Shown here in pieces: positions 37,503-46,230 of a stretch of DNA of 64,000 bases (position 1 is its first letter; each line of letters opens with the position of its first letter). The notes beneath the pieces were generated by a model, which did no database searches, was not told the origin of the DNA, and was given only the letters and a program-made list of their open reading frames with translations. The position numbers were made by a program, and so were the translations under genes. The DNA is from Larkinella punicea (GTDB lineage Bacteria > Bacteroidota > Bacteroidia > Cytophagales > Spirosomataceae), in NCBI RefSeq assembly GCF_003334855.1, contig NZ_QOWE01000019.1, positions 124,001 to 188,000 of the forward strand. Direction: 5' to 3'.

Positions 37503-39206
37503 TTACCAGCCAGGGTTCTGGGTCAGCGCTGCGTTCATTTCTATTTCGGTGCGGGGAATCGGCCACAGGTAATCGCGATCGGTGAATTTGCGAACGAAAT
37601 GCGGTTCGCCAAACAGGTTTCGAATAACCGTACCATCGAGTTGTGCCTTCGCAATTCCCCACCGCCGAACATCGCTGAACTGATGGCCTTCGCCCGCCAG
37701 TTCGACTTTTCGTTCGTGGGCAATCCGGTCGAACAGCTGGGCTTTGGTGGTAACCGCCAACACGGCAGGTCCACTATTCAGACCCGGCATTCCGACGCGG
37801 GTCCGGACTTTGTTGAGTTCAATAATGGCTTTCGCCAGTTGCCCGTCTTCGTTGTAGGCTTCCGACAACATCAGCAGGACGTCGGCATACCGGATAATGG
37901 GGAAGTTGAAAGGCGTGTGTTCGCGGACGCTCATGGCTCCATTTTCGTTCCCTTCCGGTGTAAACTTGCGCCACAGGTAGGTAAACCAGCCCGAATTATT
38001 ACGGCATTGCCCGAAGTTTTCGCTCACTCCAGCCGCTACCACAAACTGCAACATCCGGACCTGATTGGCCACAAAACCAAGGTGATAGGAATACGGCACA
38101 ATCAGAGCAGCGTTCATACGCGGATCACGACCCCGGTATATTTTGCCCAGCAAAGCCGTATCGGGTATGGACGTTAGCTTGCCGTTGGTATGCGTAGCCC
38201 AAAAAGTTTTCCGCTTAACCGCATTGTCTTCATTGAATTTGGGAATAACGTCATTCCAGTTAAACCGGGAACCGTCTTTGTTTTCGTAACTATCGGCCAG
38301 TTCTGTGGTGGGCATGCCAAAGTTTCCCCCTCCAAACGAACCTCTGAAACCGGTGTTGTAGGCATACGGGATGCCATACTCCAGCCCTACCCCACCGAGC
38401 GTCTGGACGGCAAAAATCATCTCGCTGCTTTTATGACCCGCCAGCTTAAAGAGGTCGGCATAGCTGGGGTAAAGCGCATAGCCGTAATTGTTCGACTTGT
38501 TAGAAACGATTTCCTCAAAATCGGCAATGGCGTTTTTCCAGTCTTTGGCATATAAATACACTTTGCCCCGTAATGCATAAGCAGCGCCTTTGGTCGCCCG
38601 TCCGTATTCGGCCTGCGGCCAGGCAACCGGCAAGTCCACAATGGCGTCGGTCAGGTCTTTCACAATAAAAGCACGAACCTCTTCAACCGAACTACGTGGG
38701 TTTTTCAGATTGTTGAAATCCGCGTTCAAATCAACCGACTCGTCGTAGACCGGTACCCCACCAAAATAGCTGAGGAGTTCGGCATAGTGGAGCGCCCGCA
38801 GAAATTTCGCTTCGGCCACAACCGGCTTTTTAACCGCATCATCGACAGGCATGTCCGGAACCCGGCGAATTACCTGATTCGACCGTTGAATTTCATCGTA
38901 CTGATGCCGCCAGAAATTGCCGATATACGTCGTTTGTTCGGTAGCCGTACCCAGCATGAAGCTCAGGTAACCATTTTCCTGCCATCCGAAGGCCAGGCCA
39001 CCCATGTTATCGTGCATGTACTTTTTGCCGTACAAATCATCACGACGAAGGCCCCCATACACCCCCATGATGGCTTGTTTGGCGTGTTCGGGCGTTTGCC
39101 AGAATGTTTCGGAACTGATCCGGTCGTACGGTACGGTATCCAACTGAACACAACCGATCAGCAGAGCCAGTGGCACGATTAAAAGGAATTTTGTATAGCG
39201 TTTCAT
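37503..39206 (-). CDS. SusD/RagB-family glycan-binding lipoprotein
   Basis: 567 residues. The signal peptide ends in lipobox LIGC, so it is an outer-membrane surface lipoprotein. SusD hallmarks are an N-terminal DRISSETFWQTPEHAKQAIMG, TPR-like helices (FLRALHYAELLSYFGGVPVY) and the C-terminal ELAGEGHQFSDVRRWG with a final LTQNPGW. It forms the lid over the SusC porin and delivers oligosaccharides. ATG 39206 (MKRYTKFLLI) is chosen since it starts the signal peptide and lies 13 nt after the susC stop; the upstream in-frame start overlaps susC. Its partner is the STN-bearing SusC encoded immediately upstream. Confidence 0.95.
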   Translation of the reverse strand: MKRYTKFLLIVPLALLIGCVQLDTVPYDRISSETFWQTPEHAKQAIMGVYGGLRRDDLYGKKYMHDNMGGLAFGWQENGYLSFMLGTATEQTTYIGNFWRHQYDEIQRSNQVIRRVPDMPVDDAVKKPVVAEAKFLRALHYAELLSYFGGVPVYDESVDLNADFNNLKNPRSSVEEVRAFIVKDLTDAIVDLPVAWPQAEYGRATKGAAYALRGKVYLYAKDWKNAIADFEEIVSNKSNNYGYALYPSYADLFKLAGHKSSEMIFAVQTLGGVGLEYGIPYAYNTGFRGSFGGGNFGMPTTELADSYENKDGSRFNWNDVIPKFNEDNAVKRKTFWATHTNGKLTSIPDTALLGKIYRGRDPRMNAALIVPYSYHLGFVANQVRMLQFVVAAGVSENFGQCRNNSGWFTYLWRKFTPEGNENGAMSVREHTPFNFPIIRYADVLLMLSEAYNEDGQLAKAIIELNKVRTRVGMPGLNSGPAVLAVTTKAQLFDRIAHERKVELAGEGHQFSDVRRWGIAKAQLDGTVIRNLFGEPHFVRKFTDRDYLWPIPRTEIEMNAALTQNPGW

Positions 39207-39219
39207 AGTTGGTTCTGGT

Positions 39220-42200
39220 TTAAAAATCAATGCTTAAGCCTACAGTAGACTGTTTCATGGTCGGGTAGTTAAAGCTATCAATGCCCGAATTGCCCCCCCG
39301 GGTCTCCGGGTCAAAACCTTTGTAGTTGGTAAACGTCAGGAAGTTTTCCAGGCTGCAATAGACCCGAAGCCCTTCAAGGGTCATTTTTTGCGTAATCGAC
39401 TTCGGCAGGCGATAGCCAAGCTGGAGGTTTTTCACCCGCAGGTACGATTTATCGACGATCCAGAAGTCACTGATGGCCCGGTTAATCATAGACGTCGACA
39501 ACAATAACCGTGGATAGCTGGCATCGGTACGTCCCGGTGTCCACCGACCGTCGGCCACGTCTTTATTGATTAAATACAGATTAGCCGGGGTAGGCGTCCG
39601 CCAGTCGTCGAGCCAGTAATCTTTAAAGCCACCGATGCCTTGTAGCAGGCAGGAGAAATCGAAACCTTTCCACTGAAGCCCGAAGTTCATCCCGTACGTA
39701 AACCGGGGGGATGTGCCATGCCCCACCACGTATTTGTCGTCGTTATTAATGATGCCATCGCCATTCAGGTCTTTGTAGAGCAAATCGCCCAGTTGTGGGG
39801 TACCAAAAGCAGCAAACGGGTTCACTCTCTGACCTGAAGCATTGACGGGTGCATTATCGATCATCTGCTTTACCAGGGCCATATCCGACTCCGTTTGCAG
39901 AATCCGATCCGTTGCCAGCACGAACAGGGCGTTAGCCGGTAGTCCCTCCTGCAATAGATTTTCGTTCGAAATGGTGCGTTCATCGCCCTTAAACTTCGTT
40001 ACTTCGTTGTTGATAAAGGCCATGTTCCCGCCAATCTGGTACCTGACCTCTCCGATCCGGTCATTCCAGTTGAGGGCAAGCTCGACGCCACGGTTCCGCA
40101 CGCGGGCCGCATTCTGCTGCGGCAGCGAGGCTGTACCACGCACATTAGGGGCTGGTAGGTTGATCAGAATATTGCGGGTGTCCTTGTCGAAAAGTTCCAG
40201 CGAGCCTGACAGCCGGTTTCGGAAGAAACCAAAGTCGAAACCGAGGTTGGTCACGTAGGTACTCTCCCAGGTGATGATGGAATTGGCAATGGCCGTTTGG
40301 GCAAATCCCGTTTGCAACGTACCGTTTAGAACGTAGTTCGACGAAGCATACAGGGCCTGGTAATCGTAGTTTCCGATGCTGTTATTGCCCAAGGCTCCGT
40401 AGGATGCCCGAAACTTGAGGTTATCCAGCCAATTGATGCCTTTCATGAAAGGTTCTTCCGAAATCCGCCAACCGGCCGAAATCGAAGGGAACATCCCCCA
40501 GCGGGTATCCCCGGCTTTAAAGCGGGATGAACCATCGTAACGGATGTTTGCTTCGAGCAAATACTTCTCTTTCCAACCCAGATTCAGCCGGCCGAAATAG
40601 GAGTTCATTCCCCAGTCACTGGCCGTACCCGATGCATCGGCATCAACCGTAGCGGCATTCAATACGGTCAGTGACGGATCGGTCAGGTCAAATTTTTGGG
40701 CCTCAAACCACGACGATTTATAATACTCCTGGCTTGCGCCGGCCATGGCATGGATATTTAGCCTATTGGCAATCGTGGTCTGGTAACGGATGATCCCATC
40801 CATGTACTTACGAGCCGTCTGTTCGCTGCGGTTCAGTGCATACGTACGACCCGTTCCGGCCACCACAATAGAGTTGGTGCGGAAGCTCCAGCGATCTAGA
40901 AATACCGGTTGTTGTTCTTTCAGGTAGCCGGTTTTCTCGTAGTTAAAAGAGCCTTCCAGCGTAAGTCCTTTTACAGGATTGAAAACACCGAAAAAGCGGG
41001 TCGCCAACCGGTTCTGGTTAATGTCGCCTTTCCGGGAGTTGACCGTTGCCAGCGCGTTGTTTGTGACTCCACTGCCATCGGGGCTGTTGGAAGCCCCGTA
41101 GCGTCCGTCGGGAGAGCGATAGACCATCGCCGGCGACGTGGATGCACTCCAGCGGAAGGCACTGTTGTTGTCGAGCGCATCCGTTCCAATATCCGTGCTG
41201 GAGTTGGTGCCGCTGGCCAGCAAACCGAGCGTTAGGTACGGTTTTACTTTGGCTTCCAAATTTACCCGGCCCGAATACCGCCGAAAGCCCGTATTTTCGA
41301 TGATACCGGGATTGTTCAGATACCCGAACGAACTGAAAAACTTAATCTTTTCGGTGCCCCCGTTGATCGATACATTGTGGTTCTGTGATATTACATTTTG
41401 ACCAAACAGGTCACGCCAGTCGGTATTGGGATACATCAACGGATTTTTTCCGGCATCGTTTTTCCACAGATCGATCGACGACTGCGGGAAAATGGGGCTA
41501 ACACCGGGCGTCGTGTTCTGCTGAGACTCGTTGTAAAGTTCCATATGCCGGGCATAATCGCTGACCGTTTCAACCAGACGCGTGGCTTTTTGAGCCGCTA
41601 CATAACCATTGTAGTTGATCTTCATCGTTCCTTCCTTCCCCTTCTTGGTCGTAATTAGAATCACGCCATTGGCCGCCCGCGACCCGTAGATAGCCGCCGA
41701 TGCCGCGTCTTTCAGAATGGAAACCGTTTCAATATCCTGCGGGTTGAGGTTATTCATGTTCGACTCGACCCCATCGACAATCACCAGGGGGCTGGCATTG
41801 TTCAGCGTACCCGAACCCCGAATCAGTAGCGAAGCACCATCGCCACCCGGCCGGCCATTGCCCTGATTGACCGACAAGCCGGGAGCCAGACCATACAGAC
41901 TGGACGAAACGGAGGTAATCGGCCGGCTTTCAGCCACTTTAGCCATATCGATCGTTGAAACGGCTCCGGTCATATTCACTTTCTTCTGGGTGCCATAGCC
42001 CACCACCACCACCTCTTCCAACGCTTTGGTATCGGTTTGCAGCGAAACATTGATCTGGGTTTGATTCCCTACGGTTACTTCTTTGGATACGTACCCGACG
42101 AACGAAAACACGAGTGTAGCCTGCGCATTAGGCACGCTGAGGCTGTATTTTCCGTTCACATCAGTCGTCGCTCCGCGTTGGGTTCCCTTCACGACGACAC

Positions 42201-42732
42201 TAACTCCTGGTAAACCTTCGCCTTTTTCATCCGTAACGTTGCCCGAAATCGGTACGTCTTTCGGTGCGGTTTCCGAAATCAGCGGTCGGTGAATCGCTGG
42301 GTGGTTATCGCTGGCAGGTACGGAAAGCATTTCCAGCCGACCAGCCTCCGGTATTTCGGGTAGCAGCTTCAGAGCGGGAGCGGTTTTGGCTTCTTTCGGC
42401 AGGGCAAAAATGACGTAAGATCCGCTTCCCTGTTTGGAGAATGCCAGGTTGTGCGGCTGTAGGAGTTTCGTCAGATTTTGTTCCAGACTCAGGCTCCAGT
42501 TAACGGTTGACGATAGCACCTGAATGTGCCGTACCACCCGGTCGGCGTAGAGCACATCGACACTGTAGTGGCTCTTTATATTCCGAAGCAACTGACTGAG
42601 TTTTACCGTAGCCACTGTCTGTTCATGAGCACGTTTCTGAATACGGGAAGTGGCTAATGTCTGGGCCGGGCAAACTGAAAAGGACAGGTTTGTCAATACC
42701 AGTAGCGATTTAAGGTATATCAATGTTCTCAT
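39220..42732 (-). CDS. SusC/RagA TonB-dependent transporter with STN signalling domain
   Basis: 1170 residues. After the signal peptide (to about 24) comes an STN (secretin/TonB short N-terminal) domain at about 40-110, a carboxypeptidase-D-like beta-sandwich (ISGNVTDEKGEGLPGVSV, from about 162), a plug with EEVVVVGYGTQKKVNMTGAV and VSILKDAAASAIYGSRAANG, and the 22-strand barrel ending VGLSIDF. It imports glycan fragments with energy from TonB. The STN domain indicates that substrate binding is signalled through FecR to the ECF sigma factor encoded upstream; the sigma-FecR-SusC-SusD order supports this. It starts 35 nt after fecR. Confidence 0.95.
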   Translation of the reverse strand: MRTLIYLKSLLVLTNLSFSVCPAQTLATSRIQKRAHEQTVATVKLSQLLRNIKSHYSVDVLYADRVVRHIQVLSSTVNWSLSLEQNLTKLLQPHNLAFSKQGSGSYVIFALPKEAKTAPALKLLPEIPEAGRLEMLSVPASDNHPAIHRPLISETAPKDVPISGNVTDEKGEGLPGVSVVVKGTQRGATTDVNGKYSLSVPNAQATLVFSFVGYVSKEVTVGNQTQINVSLQTDTKALEEVVVVGYGTQKKVNMTGAVSTIDMAKVAESRPITSVSSSLYGLAPGLSVNQGNGRPGGDGASLLIRGSGTLNNASPLVIVDGVESNMNNLNPQDIETVSILKDAASAAIYGSRAANGVILITTKKGKEGTMKINYNGYVAAQKATRLVETVSDYARHMELYNESQQNTTPGVSPIFPQSSIDLWKNDAGKNPLMYPNTDWRDLFGQNVISQNHNVSINGGTEKIKFFSSFGYLNNPGIIENTGFRRYSGRVNLEAKVKPYLTLGLLASGTNSSTDIGTDALDNNSAFRWSASTSPAMVYRSPDGRYGASNSPDGSGVTNNALATVNSRKGDINQNRLATRFFGVFNPVKGLTLEGSFNYEKTGYLKEQQPVFLDRWSFRTNSIVVAGTGRTYALNRSEQTARKYMDGIIRYQTTIANRLNIHAMAGASQEYYKSSWFEAQKFDLTDPSLTVLNAATVDADASGTASDWGMNSYFGRLNLGWKEKYLLEANIRYDGSSRFKAGDTRWGMFPSISAGWRISEEPFMKGINWLDNLKFRASYGALGNNSIGNYDYQALYASSNYVLNGTLQTGFAQTAIANSIITWESTYVTNLGFDFGFFRNRLSGSLELFDKDTRNILINLPAPNVRGTASLPQQNAARVRNRGVELALNWNDRIGEVRYQIGGNMAFINNEVTKFKGDERTISNENLLQEGLPANALFVLATDRILQTESDMALVKQMIDNAPVNASGQRVNPFAAFGTPQLGDLLYKDLNGDGIINNDDKYVVGHGTSPRFTYGMNFGLQWKGFDFSCLLQGIGGFKDYWLDDWRTPTPANLYLINKDVADGRWTPGRTDASYPRLLLSTSMINRAISDFWIVDKSYLRVKNLQLGYRLPKSITQKMTLEGLRVYCSLENFLTFTNYKGFDPETRGGNSGIDSFNYPTMKQSTVGLSIDF

Positions 42733-42767
42733 TGAAAAAAGGTATTAGGATGTTAAAGGAGGCAGAT

Positions 42768-43784
42768 TTAATCGTTGGCCCGGGCCGAGAAGATCACTTT
42801 TTTACCCCGACGAACAGCCTGAATGTCCAACGCTTTCGATATGGAAATCAACAGTTCATCCGCGTTGGTGGCTTTGAACGAACCCGAAACCGTTTCGTGC
42901 GCCAGCGCCGGATCAGGAATGGAAACGTGCAGACCATAATTGTCGCGCAGGAGTTGGGCAACCTGGCTCAGTGGCATTGAGTCAAATACAAACAGCTCAT
43001 CTTTCCAGGCCGAAAACCGCTCCGGGTCGGCTACGTGTTTTCGCTGGATTTTTTCATCGACCAGGGTCACAACGTCACCGGGCGTCAAAACGATGGGAGC
43101 CATCGTCTGGTTGGTCTCCCGTTGCAGCACCACTTTGCCCTGATTCAAAACCACCTGCATCCGATTCTGCCGACTCGACACGGTAAACTCTGTGCCCAAC
43201 ACCACCACATCCAGTCCGTTGGGCGTTTTTACAATGAAGCGTCGGTTATCCTGCGTATGCGTTACCGAAAACTGCGCTTCGCCGGTCAGGAAAACTTCTC
43301 GGTTTTTCTGGCCCGGAAGGACCCATTTCAACCCAAACCGGGGGACTTTCAGCACGGAGTTGGCATTGAGCGTTACCCGGCTCCCGTCGTCTAGCACCCA
43401 GCTCCGGATCTGACCCGGTTCGGTGGCATAGGTTTGATTAACCAGTTCGGACCGGAACCACCAGCCCATGAGCAGTAAAATCGAAACGGAAGCGGCTATA
43501 TACCAGCCCGAAAACCGGACTGGAAAGGGAGTTGGCTCAGTAGGCATCGCTACCACGGGTTGCTCGCCCTCTTTCTGGGCCAGGTAGTCGTGATACCGCG
43601 CAATGGCTGACGAAACATCCACCATGTACTGAGGATGCGTAAGCTCCCATTCAGCCAGCGTTTTGTAAAAAAACTCTTCGTTTTCCGGTTGCTTCGCCCA
43701 TTCATCAATGGTCTGTTTTTGAAGTGCCGACGCATTCCCGTTAAAGTAATCGAACAGGAGCGTTTTCGTAATGGGGATATTCAT
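42768..43784 (-). CDS. FecR-family anti-sigma factor
   Basis: 338 residues: a cytoplasmic N-terminal part (about 1-90), one transmembrane helix (WYIAASVSILLLMGWWF, about 95-111), a periplasmic FecR domain (WVLDDGSRVTLNANSVLKV, FIVKTPNGLDVVVLGTEF) and a C-terminal DUF4974 domain (PLSQVAQLLRDNYGLHVSI). It should hold the ECF sigma factor inactive until the STN domain of SusC reports substrate. It sits 47 nt after the sigma gene and 35 nt before susC. Confidence 0.94.
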   Translation of the reverse strand: MNIPITKTLLFDYFNGNASALQKQTIDEWAKQPENEEFFYKTLAEWELTHPQYMVDVSSAIARYHDYLAQKEGEQPVVAMPTEPTPFPVRFSGWYIAASVSILLLMGWWFRSELVNQTYATEPGQIRSWVLDDGSRVTLNANSVLKVPRFGLKWVLPGQKNREVFLTGEAQFSVTHTQDNRRFIVKTPNGLDVVVLGTEFTVSSRQNRMQVVLNQGKVVLQRETNQTMAPIVLTPGDVVTLVDEKIQRKHVADPERFSAWKDELFVFDSMPLSQVAQLLRDNYGLHVSIPDPALAHETVSGSFKATNADELLISISKALDIQAVRRGKKVIFSARAND

Positions 43785-43831
43785 GATAGGTCATATTTCT
43801 AAGTTAACCGAAACGATACGCAGCCCCACCG

Positions 43832-44503
43832 TTAGACCGGCCAAAACAAAGCGATGAGCGCTATCGATAACCACTTGTCTTTCAGGAGTTTTCGAATAGC
43901 CTGGCTGGCGCGATACACCTGAACTTCTACCGTTCGTACCGAAATTTGCAGGTCATCTGCAATCTCACGCAACTTCCGGCCCTCAAACTGATAAAGCAGG
44001 TAGATTTTTCGACGTTCCAGCGGCAAGGTGTTGATGGCTTTTTCGACATCCTGACACAATTCCTCATATTGGGTAATGGCGTCAGGCTGCCGAAATTCCT
44101 GGATGGGTAAGGGCGTTGCTTCCTCCAGCGGTGATTTGCGGCTCAGTTCCCAGCGCAGGTAGTTATAAGCCCGGTTTCGGGCGGTTCTAAACAGATAAGC
44201 CCGGTACGATGTCGTGATTTGATCGAATACGCCCTCTGAATAAAACTGATAGAAAATTTCGGAAACCAGGTCTTCTGCTACCTGACGCGACCCCACAAAT
44301 CGTACGGTATGGGTGCAAAGCGGCTGGTAATATCGCTTGTATAAAAGTTCTACGCCCAATTGAGGGTTCTCCAGCAACGTCTTTCGAATAAACAACTCGT
44401 CATCATTGGACGGCGAACGCGGGGAATGGGAATCCTGATCCACGTTGGGTTCGATTCGATTGGGTTCGTCGGGCTGTTGAAAAGCAGAAGTGGTTTGCAC
44501 CAT
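43832..44503 (-). CDS. ECF RNA polymerase sigma factor (FecI-like)
   Basis: 223 residues with region 2 (about 55-120; FVGSRQVAEDLVSEIFYQFY and YLFRTARNRAYNYLRW) and region 4 (about 150-205; INTLPLERRKIYLLYQFEG, LREIADDLQISVRTVEVQVY). A hydrophobic C-terminal end (WLSIALIALFWPV) is common in Bacteroidota members. It should drive transcription of the SusCD operon and perhaps its own gene when released by FecR. A promoter-like block 54-115 nt upstream recurs before the sulfatase operon at 53970, so both may be controlled together. Confidence 0.94.
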   Translation of the reverse strand: MVQTTSAFQQPDEPNRIEPNVDQDSHSPRSPSNDDELFIRKTLLENPQLGVELLYKRYYQPLCTHTVRFVGSRQVAEDLVSEIFYQFYSEGVFDQITTSYRAYLFRTARNRAYNYLRWELSRKSPLEEATPLPIQEFRQPDAITQYEELCQDVEKAINTLPLERRKIYLLYQFEGRKLREIADDLQISVRTVEVQVYRASQAIRKLLKDKWLSIALIALFWPV

Positions 44504-44527
44504 AACTAAAAAATGTAAAAGTGCTTC

Positions 44528-44546
44528 CGGGAAAAATACTTTCCCG
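44528..44546 (-). other. Small hairpin in the sigma-factor leader
   Basis: CGGGAAA (44528-44534) and TTTCCCG (44540-44546) form a 7-bp perfect stem with a 5-nt loop. It lies 25-43 nt before the sigma-factor ATG, downstream of the conserved promoter-like block, so it would be in the mRNA leader. A role in translation or message stability is possible. Confidence 0.35.
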
Positions 44547-44556
44547 TTTCACATGC

Positions 44557-44618
44557 AAGACAAGTTAGACCCAACCGACTACTTACAGGCTATTGAAAAA
44601 TTTTATTATTTTTTAGTA
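44557..44618 (-). promoter_or_regulatory. Conserved promoter-like block upstream of the ECF sigma gene
   Basis: Reading along the minus strand: TACTAAAAA (44618-44610), then CCTGTAAGTAGT (44589-44578), then ACTTGTCTT (44565-44557). The last two elements have the same content and a 33-nt overall span as the block before the sulfatase gene at 53970. It lies 54 nt upstream of the sigma ATG. The -7 region reads TCTAACTTG, an imperfect TAnnTTTG match. It is likely a promoter or operator used by both operons. Confidence 0.6.
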
Positions 44619-44750
44619 CGAAATGGTTTTTTGTCTCTTCCGACACCTTTTAACATCGGGCCATAGTCAGTCACTTTAGGTAATATTGTACAGCTTGTCA
44701 GCCTTCAGAAGTCGTATTGATACCCGGCTTGCTTACTGTTATCTTACCCG

Positions 44751-46175
44751 TTAATTCTTTTCGGATTTAGCCTGCCCATACGCAGGATTGGGTAAGGGCA
44801 TCTGGGCCTTTATTTGGTTACGCCAATCGGCCAGCAATTGGTGCATCTGCCGGGTTCGTTCGGGCATCAGGTCCGATAGGTCCCTGGCTTCGGCTATATC
44901 TTCTTTCAGGTTGTAGAGTTCCAGTTTGTGGGTCTCATACAGTTCGACCAGTTTGTAATCGCCAACCCTCACGGCTCCTGCCGGACGGCCCATCTGGTTG
45001 GAGAAGTGTGGATAATGCCAGAACAACGGCCGTTGCGAAATCCTGGCTTTTTCCGGTTCTTTAAACAACGCCCACTGGCTTTTGCCATCCACCTTAGCCG
45101 GAAGGGACGTAATTCCCGTCAGCTCGCACAACGTTGGCAGATAATCGATGCTGCTGTAATAGGTGTCCGAAACGACGCCTTTGGGGATTTTCCCCTCCCA
45201 GCTTACGATGGCCGGGACGCGCGTTCCCCCTTCATACACATGCCCTTTCCATTTTCGTAACGGCTCATTGCTGGTTGGTGTCGGTCCCTGTTCGGGCATA
45301 CCCAGTCCGCCATTGTCAGAGGTAAAAATAACGATTGTATTCGCCAGAAGGCCCTGCTCTTTGAGCGTCTGCATAATTCGCCCCACGCCATCATCCAGAC
45401 TTTCCAGCATGGCTCCGTAGTTAGGGTTATACTTACCGCCAAATTTATCATACTTCTGCATGTACTTGCCCAGTTTGTCGGCGCGGGGAATCATCAAAAT
45501 ATGCGGGGCCGAGTAGGCCAGGTAGAGAAAGAACGGCTGTTGAGCATTCTGCCGAATAAATTCTACACCATAATCCGTCAGCTTATCAGTCAGGTACGTA
45601 GTCCCGTTGTCTTCGTAATCCGTCTGTTGGGGTGAATCTTTCAGGATAGAATAGTTGTAATAATCCAGCCCATTTTTGCCAATCATGCGGCTATAGTCGA
45701 AACCCTGACTCCAAGGACCTTGTGTCTGAAGTTTTCCTGCTTCTTTCGAATGCAGGTGCCATTTCCCCACCATGCCGGTAGCGTAGCCTTTGCTTTTAAG
45801 CAACTCCGCCAGCGTTGTCTCTCCGGCCTCCAGTTGCGCTTCCCATTTCGGCGGAATGACGGGCGATGCTTTATCGACCCGACTGCCGGCAATGTAATTG
45901 GTCAGTCGCAAACGGGCCGGATATTTCCCCGTCATGATCGAAGCCCGGGTGGGTGAACAAACCGGACAGGCGGCATAGGCCTGGGTAAACCGCACGCCAT
46001 TTTGAGCCAGTTTATCCAGATAGGGCGTTTCATGGAACGAATTTCCGTAACAACTCAAATCCTTCCAACCCAGATCATCGGCCAGAATAAAAACGATATT
46101 AGGTTGAACGCTTCGCTGACCGAAGCCAACCATCGACAACCCCAGAAAAAATAAAATCAGAACAGGTATTTGCAT
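44751..46175 (-). CDS. Sulfatase, family S1 (C-S-P-T-R type)
   Basis: 474 residues, signal peptide ending near GFGQ. Core features: ADDLGWKDLSCYGN metal site (32-45), maturation motif CSPTRASIMTGKYP starting at Cys73, and WHLHSKEAG, TSDNGGLG and KWKGHVYEGGTRVP in the expected order. It should remove sulfate esters from the glycan, after conversion of Cys73 to formylglycine. It is the last gene of the operon that starts at 53970, 55 nt after a PQQ dehydrogenase gene. A 247-bp gap with the sigma-factor promoter follows. Confidence 0.93.
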   Translation of the reverse strand: MQIPVLILFFLGLSMVGFGQRSVQPNIVFILADDLGWKDLSCYGNSFHETPYLDKLAQNGVRFTQAYAACPVCSPTRASIMTGKYPARLRLTNYIAGSRVDKASPVIPPKWEAQLEAGETTLAELLKSKGYATGMVGKWHLHSKEAGKLQTQGPWSQGFDYSRMIGKNGLDYYNYSILKDSPQQTDYEDNGTTYLTDKLTDYGVEFIRQNAQQPFFLYLAYSAPHILMIPRADKLGKYMQKYDKFGGKYNPNYGAMLESLDDGVGRIMQTLKEQGLLANTIVIFTSDNGGLGMPEQGPTPTSNEPLRKWKGHVYEGGTRVPAIVSWEGKIPKGVVSDTYYSSIDYLPTLCELTGITSLPAKVDGKSQWALFKEPEKARISQRPLFWHYPHFSNQMGRPAGAVRVGDYKLVELYETHKLELYNLKEDIAEARDLSDLMPERTRQMHQLLADWRNQIKAQMPLPNPAYGQAKSEKN

Positions 46176-46230
46176 GGCTGTAACCGATTGATAATTTGAC
46201 TATTTAAGGATTAGTCATTGCAATATATCG

